From Petrolisthes cinctipes (taxonomy: Eukaryota > Arthropoda > Malacostraca > Decapoda > Porcellanidae): a stretch of DNA of 64,000 nt. Positions 1-9,544 of the stretch are shown piece after piece. The position numbers and the translations under genes are program-made. Within the stretch, counting starts at the first letter, position 1; each line of letters starts with the position of its first letter. Location: the NCBI GenBank assembly GCA_033782935.1, contig JAWQEG010002474.1:37895-101894 (forward strand), read 5' to 3'. The notes below the pieces were generated by a model that saw only the letters and a list, made by a program, of their open reading frames with translations, had not been told where the DNA came from and searched no databases.

Positions 1-1306
1 CTGGCCAAATATTGATTGGTACAGCCAGGTAGCGGTTCTGGGAACACATGAGAATGACAGTCCTTCCAATGGTGAATACTGGCCGAGCTTGAGGAAGGTG
101 ACAGGTGAATATTCTGCTCTTATCTGGAGAGACAATAATGCCACAGAGAGAGGAGGCCACAGAAAAGGAGTCAAGAAACCGCTGGAGATCCCTTGGTGAG
201 GTGGAATGAACACTGATATCATCAGCATAGCACGTAATTGTAGTTCCAGGAATATTAGGGAGAGAAGCGAGCAACCGATGCATCAGAATATTAAATAAAA
301 ATAGGCAGAGAACACCTCCTTGAGGTGTACCAAGATGAAAACAGTGCAAATGACAGAGTCCACACACGGGAGGTCCTGTTACTGAGGTAACCTGGAATCC
401 ACCATAGTAGATTACCCTCCATCCAAATTCAACCAGTTGATCCAACATGACGTCTCTATTAGCAACATCGAAAGCACTTCGAAGATCAATGAATGCCACC
501 TCACAAGAGTGGCAAGAGTACAGGTCGACTAGGCAGTGGTGTGTGCTCTGCTGGGAAAGGAAACCAAACAGCCATGGAGAAAGGTGATCCTGCAGTCGGT
601 ACACAAGATGATTAAGTAAGATTCTCTCCATAACCTTACAAAAACAGGAAGTAAGGGAAATAGGCCTGAACTTCGCAGTGCTGGGATTAGGGATGGATAT
701 TATTGTACTGCTGGTCCAGGCTAGTGGTACACAACCATCACGAAGACAGAGATTGTACAGTCGAAGTAGAAGGTTCCCGGGAACTTGTTGAAGTAGGCAA
801 AGCACAGCATAAGTTGTACCATCATCACCAGGAGAAGAAGCTCTACCCCGAGAGAGAGCACGGCGCAACTCCTCCTTGGTTATCTGCTCTACATCATCAT
901 TGTCATCATCTTGCAAAAGAGCAGACATTAGACGTAATTGATGGATAGCAGCACGGGAAGCAAGTGGATTTTATATGTGGATGGGTAGAGTTGCTGGGGT
1001 AGATTGTTCTGACCAGACATCGACAAGGTGTTGGGCATAGACGGTGGGAGTGTGATGATGGGCAGTGGCTGGTATCTTTTTAACAACCTGATGGATGAGG
1101 CGCTACATAGAAGCCACACTTGTTTGCTGGTTGATGCTGTCTATGAACTGCTACCAAGACTCAGTGTGAGCACACTCCTGTAGGGTGACTAAAGCGTCCC
1201 TAGATATTTAGTAACGATGGTGCAGGTCAGGGGTTAGGTTGGCTTGTCACAAAAGGCCATCACGTTAAGCCTCCTGCTTCGCCTCCTGTATACGTGCATC
1301 CAGCGT
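1..1306 (-). pseudogene. Reverse transcriptase domain of Jockey-type element
   Basis: Translating the minus strand gives RT landmarks in order: FRPISLTSCFCKVMERILLN near 660-600, AFIDLRSAFD (motif A, first catalytic Asp) near 500-475, GTPQGGVL followed by LFNILMHRLL (motif B) near 335-270, and YADD (motif C, catalytic Asp pair) at 229-218. These pieces are not in a single long open frame, so frameshifts have accumulated. The domain would copy the element RNA onto nicked chromosomal DNA. The N-terminal linker (about 700-1300) is poorly conserved and I could not follow it base by base. The C-terminal part is cut by the window edge. I am confident of the RT identity, less so of the clade. Confidence 0.82.
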
Positions 1307-2165
1307 CTAGGAGTGGGCATTATGGCAATGTTGAAGGTGTGGCCAGGAGACCGATAGCCTATAAAAGTCATGATTAGCAGAAACAAGATCTGAGTACAAC
1401 TGTTCAGGTGAAGATATGTCAAATGCAGGGAATACATGGGCCATAAATAATATGTGAGTCGGGCAATATTTATGGGGCACAACAATACGCAAACGAGTGG
1501 CTGAAGCACTTGACCCAGCAGGTAGAGAATAATGAAACCGAAGAGCGACATGATCAGAGAATAAATCTGGCATGGAGGAGCACTGAACCTGAGATGCTAT
1601 GAGGCCACACGAGACGACGTAATCCAGAGTACCTCCCGGCAATGAGGGGCACCGCCAGTGTCTCAGCATGTCAGATGTTGCTTGCAGATGTATAAAAGGA
1701 GACGAACACCATTACGATTAGTAGAGCCAGATCCATCACCCAAGTCAGAATGTCGAGCATTAAAATTTCCCATATACACCATACCATGCACTGTTTGAGA
1801 ATAAAGAGCCTCAAGAGTAAGTCTAGCTTGGGCAGAATAGACATTACATAATTGGAGTACTCCATCCCCAGGTAGAACCTCAAATAGCTGAAAGGTCATG
1901 TCAGAATCAGATGAGATACAGAGGAGGCGAAGTGGCAAGGAGCTATATATGTAAGTCAGGAGACTATTCCTTACTAGATGAACATTTGGCACAGAACCTG
2001 AGAAGGGAGGAGCTTGCCCAGCAATGGTTGGCCATCCTGGAAATGCTTCCTGGAGAAAAATAACACTGGCATGATGACCAAAAACGTAGACCTTTAGTTG
2101 AGTGAGCTTAGCATGACTGGTAATACCACATATATTCCAGGAGATGACATCCAGCTGACAATCAC
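1307..2165 (-). pseudogene. Endonuclease domain (EEP type) of Jockey-type element
   Basis: The frame ending near 1663 begins LDVISWNICGITSH, continues with IFLQEAFPG (the metal-binding Glu) and reaches GNFNARHSDLGDGSGSTNRNG, the GDFNAR-like block of the exonuclease-endonuclease-phosphatase fold. In a second frame, 1669-1307, it continues with GGTLDYVVS and LFSDHVALRF, the LD and SDH catalytic motifs. So one frameshift near 1667 separates the GDFN block from the SDH block. The GDFN Asp is replaced by Asn (GNFNAR), which by itself should weaken catalysis. In the family this domain nicks the target DNA to prime reverse transcription. It lies directly downstream of ORF1. Confidence 0.8.
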
Positions 2166-3416
2166 TAGCAAACTCTGTGTTTGGAGGTAGAAGTCCGGGG
2201 AGTGGGGGCAAATGAGCGACCTGGAGAAGAAGATGGACCAGTAGAAGGAACTGACTCGTAAAGCTTTTCAAGGAGGGATGCAACAGTATCCATCCTTTCA
2301 GTAATGGTGGTGACAGTGTAGATGATGGCCTGCTGAGCCTCAACCAAGGTGGAGAGTTTGGAGTCATTCACAGCCTAAATGGCAACCAGCCCATTAATCC
2401 TGGCTTCAAGGGTGGAGAAGCAGTTCTCGAGAGCCGTACACCGTACCATGAGGGTAGTGACAGACTTGCAGAGGGCCAGGTCCGAAGGCGAGGCAGGGCT
2501 GGTAGGAGGAGCAGACTGGGGAGGTGATGGTGGTGGAGGCGGCACAAGAGTAAAGGCACGAGCCTGGGCTTGACGTCGAGTACATCCATGCCAGACGTTA
2601 ACCCCTGGCTGAAGGCATCGTGGACACTTCCATCGAGACGTATCATCAGGAGGTGAAGGCTAAGAGGTTGAGGCAACAGGACGTGATGGTTCACCCCTGA
2701 CAGGACACGTCTTGGAATCATGGTCAGCAGCACACCATGCACACTTCGGCCTGGCAGAACAGTACCGGGAGATATGCCCAACTCCCCAGCACCTGTAGCA
2801 CCAAGGCTGGTCATTATGAAGTTTTCGCACCTCACACAGTGGAAGACAGGGGAGGAAATCAAAGGAAATCTCAATTGGAGGTGGGCCATTCGGTTGAGTC
2901 TTGAAGAATGAGGGGCAGAGACAAAAATTCACCATAATTGACTCTATCCATGATGTTTTGACGCTTCCTAGAGATGTAGAAAAACTAGTAGGTGATGGCA
3001 GCCACCTTGACTTCAGCCAGTTCATGCTACAACTGGAATGCGCTGTTGACATCAGACAACCATTGCAGCTTTGTGTCTGTAGATGGATTTCCAGGGAAAG
3101 AGAGCTTGACATAGGTATTTCTCGGGGCAAAATCAGAAAGTTTGGACGAGGGCAAGGATTGGGTATACAAGGAAGAAGCACCAGGGTGAGGCAGAGAAGG
3201 TACGTTGTGTACAGCTGGAGCACCCTTCGCCGTCTTGGCAGCCGGAGGCAAACAGGCCACACCATCGGAATCCTGCGAGAAATCGGACGAGGAGAGGTGG
3301 GGAGGGTTGCGTGAGGGCAGCTCAGGCCAGTGATCTGCAACTGGAGCCTCGTCGTCCTCCATCATTACCAAGTCGGCCTCCAAGCAGGAATCCACGCTCT
3401 CCATCAGGCCAGGCAA
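2165..3416 (-). pseudogene. ORF1 (gag-like, zinc knuckles) of Jockey-type element
   Basis: The frame opens with a methionine at 3416 (MPGLMESVDSC), is acidic and proline-rich, and shifts frame near 3030. The next frame carries a cysteine-histidine array: CYRCWGVGHISRYC then CAWCAADHDSKTC (about 2795-2710), which are two CCHC-type knuckles. A further CPRC...HGC group lies near 2620-2590. A heptad-like helical stretch follows (LEARINGL, an in-frame TAG at about 2375, then MDTVASLLEKLYES) ending at 2165. In Jockey-type elements this protein binds the element RNA and packages it with ORF2. Here the frameshift and stop make it a pseudogene. The paired knuckles are the best evidence that it belongs with the downstream endonuclease. 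Confidence 0.72.
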
Positions 3417-3430
3417 GGCCTACATGGGAA

Positions 3431-3762
3431 GCAAACAACTGCACACGAACAACTATACACTCAATCACACACACACCTAAACACAGAGAATCACAACAAA
3501 ACAATACACACAACCACAACAGACAAAACACCAGCAACACCACAAAAATAGCAACACACAAACAAGAATGTACAAACAACAACACACAAACAAGAATGCA
3601 AAAACAACACAAACAACAATGCAGGCAGAGCGCCATGAGAATGTCCACACTCCACAAATGTTGGAGTGAGACTCATACAAAGCCTTCATACATACATACA
3701 TACATATATACACACACAAATATAAAGTAGATACACGTCTTTCTCTATACATACATATATAC
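3431..3762. other. Low-complexity A/C-rich spacer
   Basis: This stretch is rich in ACAC, CAACA and CATA motifs, with (CATA)n near 3687-3710. It lies between the 5' end of the Jockey-type element and the first LTR of the compact LTR element. No gene is visible. Confidence 0.6.
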
Positions 3763-3905
3763 TGTTACGGTGTGACATATCTTCACTATGTCACATCGTC
3801 ATTATGTTTTAGTAGTGTCAACATCTTCACTATTTGTTAGAAGATGTCACTACTCTATATTGTTGATGTTATTGATGACATTGTATTGTAGTTCCAGGTT
3901 GTCTT

Positions 3906-3912
3906 TATAAAA
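3906..3912 (+). promoter_or_regulatory. TATA box within 5' LTR
   Basis: TATAAAA lies about 144 bases into the LTR and 67 bases upstream of the AATAAA signal, a plausible spacing for an LTR promoter with the RNA start just downstream. Functional use is inferred. Confidence 0.5.
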
Positions 3913-3978
3913 TGATATGTAATATATGAAGATATTGTAAAGGAGAAAGCTCAAGAATAGAACAAGATTTGAGAAGAT

Positions 3979-3984
3979 AATAAA
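3979..3984 (+). terminator. Polyadenylation signal AATAAA in LTR
   Basis: AATAAA inside GATAATAAAGC. The same signal in the 3' LTR copy would end the element transcript. It follows the TATA box as in other LTRs. Confidence 0.5.
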
Positions 3985-4083
3985 GCTTTAAGGCTTTAAA
4001 GGGTTTGATTTGCTCCTCTTCCTTCTGATAATTAATCTGATTACGTGCCTCAGTCTACCCGGGGCTGGGGACGTAACAGAAAT

Positions 4084-4101
4084 TGGGGGCCTGTCCGGGA
4101 T
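4084..4101 (+). other. Primer-binding site resembling tRNA-Pro complement
   Basis: TGGGGGCCTGTCCGGGAT starts five bases after the LTR end. It matches the usual tRNA-Pro 3'-end complement (TGGGGGCTCGTCCGGGAT, known from many retroelements) at 16 of 18 positions; the two mismatches are an adjacent TC/CT swap. It supports the retroelement reading and the plus orientation. Confidence 0.75.
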
Positions 4102-4138
4102 TTTCTTGATTCGAAGATTTATTGAACTTAAGAAAGAA

Positions 4139-4807
4139 ATGGAGTACGAGCAGGAAATGAAGCTCCTGCGGCTCCTCCTGAAGAAAGAAAAGGAGGAGTT
4201 AGCTCAAGCAGAGCTCGAGCTTAAAAAGCTGGAGGCCAGAAATAGAGGCCCAGCTGTGCCAGCTGAAAACAATGCTGAAGAAGAAACTGCTGAAAACAAT
4301 GCTGAAGAAGAAACTGCTGAAAACAATGCTGAGGAAGAAATTGCTGAAAACATTGGTGAAGAAACTGCTGAAAACAACACTGAGGAAGAAACCACTGAAA
4401 ACAATGTGGAAGAAATAAGTGAAGAAGAATTAGAAGAATACGATGTGGAGGAAGAGTGTGAGGAAGACATCGATAACGAGGAAGATGCTAAATCCAAAGA
4501 GAAGAAGAAGGCTAAGGAAACTTCAACCAGGGAAGAAACATCACTAACAGAAGCAATTGAAGAGACTGCAAAGGTTGAGTCATCCGAGGCCAAGACTGGT
4601 GGAGCTACAGAAAGTGTTAAAAAGGAAAGAAAGAAGGTTGAAAAGGTTGAAAAGGAGGAGAAGAGCAATGAAAAGGAGGAAGAAGGCCACCAGGACAGTG
4701 AAGGGAATGACGACGCAAGAAGAAGAAAAAGAACTCCAAGAAACCAGTTCACAAGAAGACAAGGAAATCAGCTCATCACGTGTCAAGGAGCGCCAACAAA
4801 GCCATAG
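4139..4807 (+). CDS. Acidic coiled-coil protein ORF-A of LTR element (unknown function)
   Basis: The open frame begins inside the LTR at 4010, but the methionine at 4139 (MEYEQEMKLLRLLLKKEKEE) is the first one past the primer-binding site and is the more likely start. Residues 1-33 of this form are strongly helical with heptad Leu/Ile spacing, like the coiled-coil start of some Gypsy Gag proteins. Next come about six imperfect copies of a ten-residue unit of the form AENNAEEET, a long Glu-rich stretch, then a Lys/Glu mixed-charge region and a basic tail (ARRRKRTPRNQ). No zinc knuckle, protease or membrane segment is seen. It may be a divergent Gag or RNA-binding protein, or a gene the element picked up. 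It overlaps ORF-B by 28 bases in another frame. The frame is real; function is unknown. Confidence 0.6.
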   Translation: MEYEQEMKLLRLLLKKEKEELAQAELELKKLEARNRGPAVPAENNAEEETAENNAEEETAENNAEEEIAENIGEETAENNTEEETTENNVEEISEEELEEYDVEEECEEDIDNEEDAKSKEKKKAKETSTREETSLTEAIEETAKVESSEAKTGGATESVKKERKKVEKVEKEEKSNEKEEEGHQDSEGNDDARRRKRTPRNQFTRRQGNQLITCQGAPTKP

Positions 4808-5271
4808 ACAAAAACATTGAGCCCGAAATCGAAGAACAGCTAGGCAAACTAAACCACCAGATGGTTGTGCTTCACCACAAGTTATGGAAAATTGAACCCA
4901 AAACATTGAGCAACCCCCAATACAAGGAAACATTCCAGCTCATCAGTAAACTATTGAGGGATGGCAGCAGGCTCGAGAAGCGCTTGTTGGATGAAAATAG
5001 TAGTGATGAAGTAGAAGAAGAAAATGATGAAGTAGAAGAAAATGATGATGAAGTAGAAGAAGAAAATTATGATGAAGTAGAAGAAGAAATTGATAAAGTA
5101 GAAGAAGAAGGTGATGAAGTAGAAGAAGAAAATAAAGTTGAAGAAGAAAATGATGAAGTCGAAGAAGAAAGGGGGGATGAAGATGATGAAGATTACGAAT
5201 ACTGTGATGATGATGATGATAATGATGATGATTATGAAGAAGACGAAATCTGGAACGAAGACATAGAATAG
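4780..5271 (+). CDS. Acidic protein ORF-B of LTR element (unknown function)
   Basis: A 163-codon frame starting MSRSANKAIDKNIEPEIEEQ. Residues 1-65 look like a folded helical segment (LGKLNHQMVVLHHKLWKIEP, then FQLISKLLRDGSRLEKRLL). From about residue 75 it is almost purely acidic: repeated EVEEEND units and a DDDDDNDDDYEEDE run. It starts 28 bases before ORF-A stops, one frame back (-1). I see no classic slippery heptamer in the overlap, so reinitiation or a separate start is more likely than frameshifting. No known retroviral domain is visible. The acidic tail recalls histone-binding proteins, but that is only composition. The helical head is the part worth searching. Confidence 0.55.
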   Translation: MSRSANKAIDKNIEPEIEEQLGKLNHQMVVLHHKLWKIEPKTLSNPQYKETFQLISKLLRDGSRLEKRLLDENSSDEVEEENDEVEENDDEVEEENYDEVEEEIDKVEEEGDEVEEENKVEEENDEVEEERGDEDDEDYEYCDDDDDNDDDYEEDEIWNEDIE

Positions 5272-5350
5272 AAGGTAATAAAATATCCACCCTGCATTGT
5301 AAGGATGTAGATGTGAGCCCTCCTAAGGGAGAACTCACATCTGAAATTGC

Positions 5351-5358
5351 AAAGGGGG
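5351..5358 (+). other. Polypurine tract
   Basis: AAAGGGGG abuts the TG that starts the 3' LTR, the expected site for plus-strand priming in LTR elements. Confidence 0.7.
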
Positions 5359-5674
5359 TGTTACGGTGTGACATATCTTCACTATGTCACATCGTCATTA
5401 TGTTTTAGTAGTGTCAACATCTTCACTATTTGTTAGAAGATGTCACTACTCTATATTGTTGATGTTATTGATGACATTGTATTGTAGTTCCAGGTTGTCT
5501 TTATAAAATGATATGTAATATATGAAGATATTGTAAAGGAGAAAGCTCAAGAATAGAACAAGATTTGAGAAGATAATAAAGCTTTAAGGCTTTAAAGGGT
5601 TTGATTTGCTCCTCTTCCTTCTGATAATTAATCTGATTACGTGCCTCAGTCTACCCGGGGCTGGGGAAGTAATA
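5359..5674 (+). repeat. 3' long terminal repeat (316 bp)
   Basis: Identical to the 5' LTR except near the end, where it reads GAAGTAATA instead of GACGTAACA. The terminal CA has become TA. Confidence 0.9.
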
Positions 5675-6032
5675 CTTACACACATACATAAATATATATA
5701 CACATACATAAATATATATACACATACATACATACATATACACACATACATGCATATATACACATATACATACACACATACACATATACAAACATACATA
5801 GGAGAGAGACCCACCACAACCGGGTTATCCGGTGGGAGTGGTGGGTGGGGAGGAGCCTTGTCCTTTGCTATCCTTTCCTTCAACACGTAGTCTAGATTAG
5901 CATAGTTAAACAGGTAACCTAGTAAAAGGTCACTATGGACCTCCTGTTGCCTGTACTTCCTTTGTATTCCTTTGTATTCACCAGGGTGCTGTTCTCTGTC
6001 ATACATTTAATACCAAGATAGCACTCGTATAT
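5675..6032. other. CATA/ACAC microsatellite then unique spacer
   Basis: 5675-5800 is a mixed array of ACACATACATA and TATATA units. 5807-6032 is non-repetitive; a minus-strand open frame of 140 codons starts here but has repeat-like content and no recognisable domain. Confidence 0.5.
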
Positions 6033-6035
6033 AAA

Positions 6036-6184
6036 GGGACCCTGTAATCGTGTTTGAGATCTGGTGGCTCTTGATTCCTCCTGCCTATGCCACGAAACAA
6101 GATCCTTTAATTAGATAGTGTTTGGTAGCAACATTTGAAGGACTCATCTATCTCCAATTTTCTGACTACATAACAGAGTCCCTT
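6036..6184 (+). mobile_element. MITE family H1 (AGGGACCCTG termini), copy 1
   Basis: Begins AGGGACCCTGTAATCGTG and ends CTACATAACAGAGTCCCT, an imperfect inverted pair, flanked by TAA on both sides. The inside includes GATTCCTCCTGCCTATGCCACG and ATTTGAAGGACTCA. Related copies lie at 32515-32640, 49459-49617 and 51020-51355. The 3-bp TAA flanks suggest a PIF/Harbinger-type origin; that is inference. Confidence 0.65.
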
Positions 6185-6304
6185 AATCTATACCAATGGG
6201 AATATGAAATATAATAAACCAAACCACTTTCTCAAACCTGAACAAATAGCAGAAAAGTTAATAGTTGCCTTTTCCACACTATAACAGTGGAATCAGTGCA
6301 GTGA

Positions 6305-6400
6305 ACAAACTTGTACAGTCAGAGGCAAAAGTCAAGTCGTCACATCTGCCAAGTCATAAATACAGTAGGGAGTTATAAGTTTCACAGGCTCGTAAAATGA
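6305..6400 (+). repeat. Fragment related to the nested MITE at 51110-51282
   Basis: GTACAGTCAGAGGCAAAAGTC, then GTCGTCACAT, resembles the terminal sequence of the nested element (GTACAGTCGGCGGCAAAAGTC, then GTCGTCTCACAT). Only one end is visible. Confidence 0.4.
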
Positions 6401-6415
6401 CTTACCTTATATTAT

Positions 6416-6450
6416 TTCAAACTAGCTGTACCCGGCCCGCTTCGCTGATC
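6416..6450 (+). other. Possible Helitron terminus
   Basis: TCAAACTAGCTGTACCCGGC with CGCTTCGCTG following resembles the 5' terminal sequence (TC start, CTAGCTGTACCCGGC) I associate with animal Helitrons. It lies 0.4 kb from Helitron helicase fragments. No CTRR 3' end could be placed. Confidence 0.35.
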
Positions 6451-6538
6451 CAACTAAACTTGAAGTGGTAAGGTACGGTGCCAGAAGGAGGAGTAAAAAC
6501 AATCATTTTTTTAATTTTTGTTTTTCAGCATGGTTTAC

Positions 6539-6776
6539 ATAGAGTCGCAGCCATATATAATCATCCATATAGGGGTAACTCACATAAGAGTTTGACAGCT
6601 TCCCTCTGTTCCTTAGATGATAATCTTTCCAATAAATAGGTTAACTACTATCCTTTAATTTAATACAAGCAGCTACACACTACTTAAAACAATAACATCA
6701 TATGTGAACTTGAAAACATTAGACAATAAATTGTTTGAGATACCCATATGTGGATGATTGTTATTGACCGCGACTG
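6539..6776 (+). mobile_element. Mariner-type MITE family M1, copy 1
   Basis: The interior matches two copies at 55942-56255 and 56434-56668: ATAATCATCCATATAGGGGT near the left end and GTGGATGATTGTTATTGACC near the right, ending GCGACTG before TA. The left end is degenerate (ATAGAGTCGCAGCC for CAGTCGTGGTC). The TA flank fits Tc1/mariner target-site use. No transposase is encoded. Confidence 0.65.
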
Positions 6777-6828
6777 TACAAGGTTTTTTGCTCAATCGTT
6801 TAACCACCGCGTTTTCTTTATTTTCTTA

Positions 6829-6960
6829 AGGCCTTTCTATAGGCCTTGATCTCTCTGAAAATCCAGCCTTCGCACATGGGCAGCTCTATGTTGCACTTTT
6901 ACGTGTTGGATATGCAGAGAACATCAATATATTGACTCTAAACCGCACTACGACATCAGC
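6829..6960 (+). pseudogene. Helitron helicase C-terminal fragment (plus)
   Basis: Plus-strand translation gives GLDLSENPAFAHGQLYVALL then RVGYAENINILTLN. This is the end of the Pif1-like helicase of Helitron replicases, where the family has a HGQLYVALSRV block. It is about 92% identical by eye to the reverse complement of 7130-7225, so it is an inverted second copy of the fragment at 7075-7416. Only about 40 residues survive. The fragment is joined to its inverted partner by the hairpin at 6943-6997. Confidence 0.7.
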
Positions 6961-6997
6961 TTAAAAAAACAATTTTTAAGCTGATGTCGTAGTGCGG
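6943..6997. repeat. Perfect inverted repeat (hairpin) between Helitron fragments
   Basis: CCGCACTACGACATCAGCTT on the left pairs exactly with its complement on the right (AAGCTGATGTCGTAGTGCGG), extended by A/T runs: about 25-bp arms with a loop of a few bases. It may be the duplication junction or a Helitron 3' hairpin. Confidence 0.7.
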
Positions 6998-7074
6998 CGG
7001 GTAAAGAATGTACTGAAAAAACCTGTTTATAACATAAACAGCATAAACTTTTCTGTGTTGGGGTCAAACTTTCA

Positions 7075-7416
7075 TTGCAAAACTTCAGTGTACACAATTT
7101 TTTTTGTCTTCTGGTTTGGAGTCAATATATAGATGTTCTCTGCATTTCCAACACGTCAAAGTGCAACATAGAGCTGCCCATGTGTGAAGACTGGATTTTC
7201 AGAGAGATCAAGCCTTATAGATGTCATGGTTTGACCTTGGCTCTTATTAATAGTCATTCCATATGACAGCTTCAGAGGATATTGTAATCTTCGAAATGTG
7301 AAGTTTTTATGTACAGTTGGCTTCACTTCCGCGTACCGTATATAAGTTAGCGTTGGCAATGTTGAACCACCTAGAATCTTGAATCCCGAACCACGTGTGA
7401 TCATGAGGCGAACCAA
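7075..7416 (-). pseudogene. Helitron helicase C-terminal fragment (minus)
   Basis: The minus-strand frame reads FRRLQYPLKLSYGMTINKSQ then GQTMTSIRLDLSENPVFTHG and QLYVAL, a clear match in order and spacing to the Helitron (Pif1 superfamily 1) helicase C-terminus: the MTINKSQGQT motif and the HGQLYVALSRV motif. After an in-frame TGA the homology goes on (RVGNAENIYILTPN, KTKKIVYTEVLQ) to about 7075. Upstream residues RGSGFKILGGSTLPTLTYI belong to the same region. In the family this helicase unwinds DNA during rolling-circle transposition. Here only about 110 residues remain and the Rep nuclease part is missing. Confidence 0.8.
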
Positions 7417-7419
7417 TCA

Positions 7420-8166
7420 TTACAGAGTGAAATGGAAACAGGGGTTGAGTTGAAATGCTAAAGCATCAACAGTGATCGAGTAGTGTTATTTGATGTATTA
7501 TACAATTGTTTATTAAATATATATATACGAGTCATGTAGTAAGTCATTTTTATCCTGCCAGTTACTAATAAAGAGAAGGTGGAATAATCAATACCAAAAC
7601 ATCCATAACCCTTAAAAATTGTGTTCGTGCACCACCCACTTTATGATTATTATTTTGTTGTCACTATGATTTTAACTTTGTCATGGTAGACAATTGTAGC
7701 ATGGCAAGGAAGAATAACCTGGTGGTAATGAAAGTTCCTTAAAAAGTTTGTGTAATGAATTATTACCAGTATATACCTTGTCAATATTGCCTCATGAGGA
7801 GTTCACAAAAGGCTATACAAGTTGAAAACACATTCCTCCGGCTCTCTTCCTTCGTATAGTTACATAGTAAGTATCTCCGAATAATGGAAGATAAAAGAGT
7901 GACGTTCATGTCTACGTATGATATGCATGTGTTCAATACAATTCAATTATAATGAATAAGTTTGAGTATCTTGAATTGAATGAAGAGGAAGAAAGAAAGC
8001 CATACTGGTCCTGGAGGACACTAACACGAAAAAAAATGAAAATAAAAATAAAGAAGATGAACAGCAACCAGAAGGAAAGAGAAGGAAAAAGGGACAGTTG
8101 AAGTATTTCAAAGGAATAACTTGAGTCTGCAAGGGGGCCAAACCTTGATATGTATCTTAAAATTGT
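7420..8166. other. Unique AT-rich spacer
   Basis: No gene, RNA or clear repeat seen. An A-rich patch at 8020-8070 gives short spurious frames. Confidence 0.5.
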
Positions 8167-8440
8167 TAATATATTACCATGTTATACAATGAAACCTTCC
8201 ACCCTCTATTTATTGTTGCAATATATTACCATGTTATGCAATGAAACCTTCCACCCTCTATTTATTGTTGCAATATATTACCATGTTATGCAATGAAACC
8301 TTCCACCCTCTATTTATTGTTGCAATATATTACCATGTTATGCAATGAAACCTTCCACCCTCTATTTATTGTTGCAATATATTACCATGTTATGCAATGA
8401 AACTTTCCACCCTCTATTTATTGTTGCAATATATTACAAG
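8167..8440 (+). repeat. 52-bp minisatellite, five copies plus a partial
   Basis: Unit of the form CAATATATTACCATGTTATG, CAATGAAACC, TTCCACCCTCTATTTATTGTTG. Copies start at 8167, 8219, 8271, 8323, 8375 and 8427 and are nearly identical, so the array is young. Confidence 0.9.
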
Positions 8441-9540
<1,100 letters not shown>

Positions 9541-9544
9541 CATA

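Larger units (their letters stand above)
1..3430 (-). mobile_element. Jockey-type non-LTR retrotransposon, decayed, 3' end off-window
   Basis: Read on the minus strand this is one element: a gag-like ORF1 with zinc knuckles (about 3416-2165), an apurinic-type endonuclease (about 2165-1540) and a reverse transcriptase (about 1250-1). The order and the CCHC ORF1 fit the Jockey superfamily (jockey, R1, LOA and relatives). The exact clade needs a tree. Several frameshifts and an in-frame stop make it non-functional. The 3' part, beyond the RT catalytic motif, lies outside the window. The 5' boundary near 3430 is inferred from the first ORF1 methionine and the change to low-complexity DNA beyond it; no target-site duplication can be defined. 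Confidence 0.8.
3763..4078 (+). repeat. 5' long terminal repeat (316 bp)
   Basis: Starts TGTTACGGTGTGACAT and ends GGACGTAACA. It carries a TATAAAA box (3906-3912) and an AATAAA signal (3979-3984), the order expected of U3-R-U5. It matches the copy at 5359-5674 over its full length. Confidence 0.9.
3763..5674 (+). mobile_element. Compact non-autonomous LTR retrotransposon with two acidic ORFs
   Basis: Two direct repeats of 316 bp (3763-4078 and 5359-5674) differ at only two positions that I can see, both in the last eight bases. Each begins TGTTAC, and the first ends GTAACA, the usual TG...CA inverted ends. A primer-binding site resembling the tRNA-Pro complement follows the 5' LTR after five bases, and a polypurine tract AAAGGGGG abuts the 3' LTR. 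The 1.28-kb interior has no reverse transcriptase, integrase or protease, but two overlapping open frames for acidic proteins (265 and 163 codons as open reading). Flanks are simple CATA/TATA repeats and no clear target-site duplication is seen. The near identity of the LTRs implies recent insertion, presumably driven by a related autonomous Gypsy-like element elsewhere. Confidence 0.88.

Noticed and set aside
4204..4752. 182-codon minus-strand Ser-rich frame
   Set aside because: It is the antisense shadow of the Glu/Lys-rich ORF-A of the LTR element.
4780..4830. Programmed -1 frameshift between ORF-A and ORF-B
   Set aside because: The only A-rich candidate (ACAAAAAC) lies after the ORF-A stop and has too few A residues for a slippery heptamer.
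8167..8440. CRISPR-like regular repeat
   Set aside because: The 52-bp units are contiguous with no spacers, and the DNA is eukaryotic.
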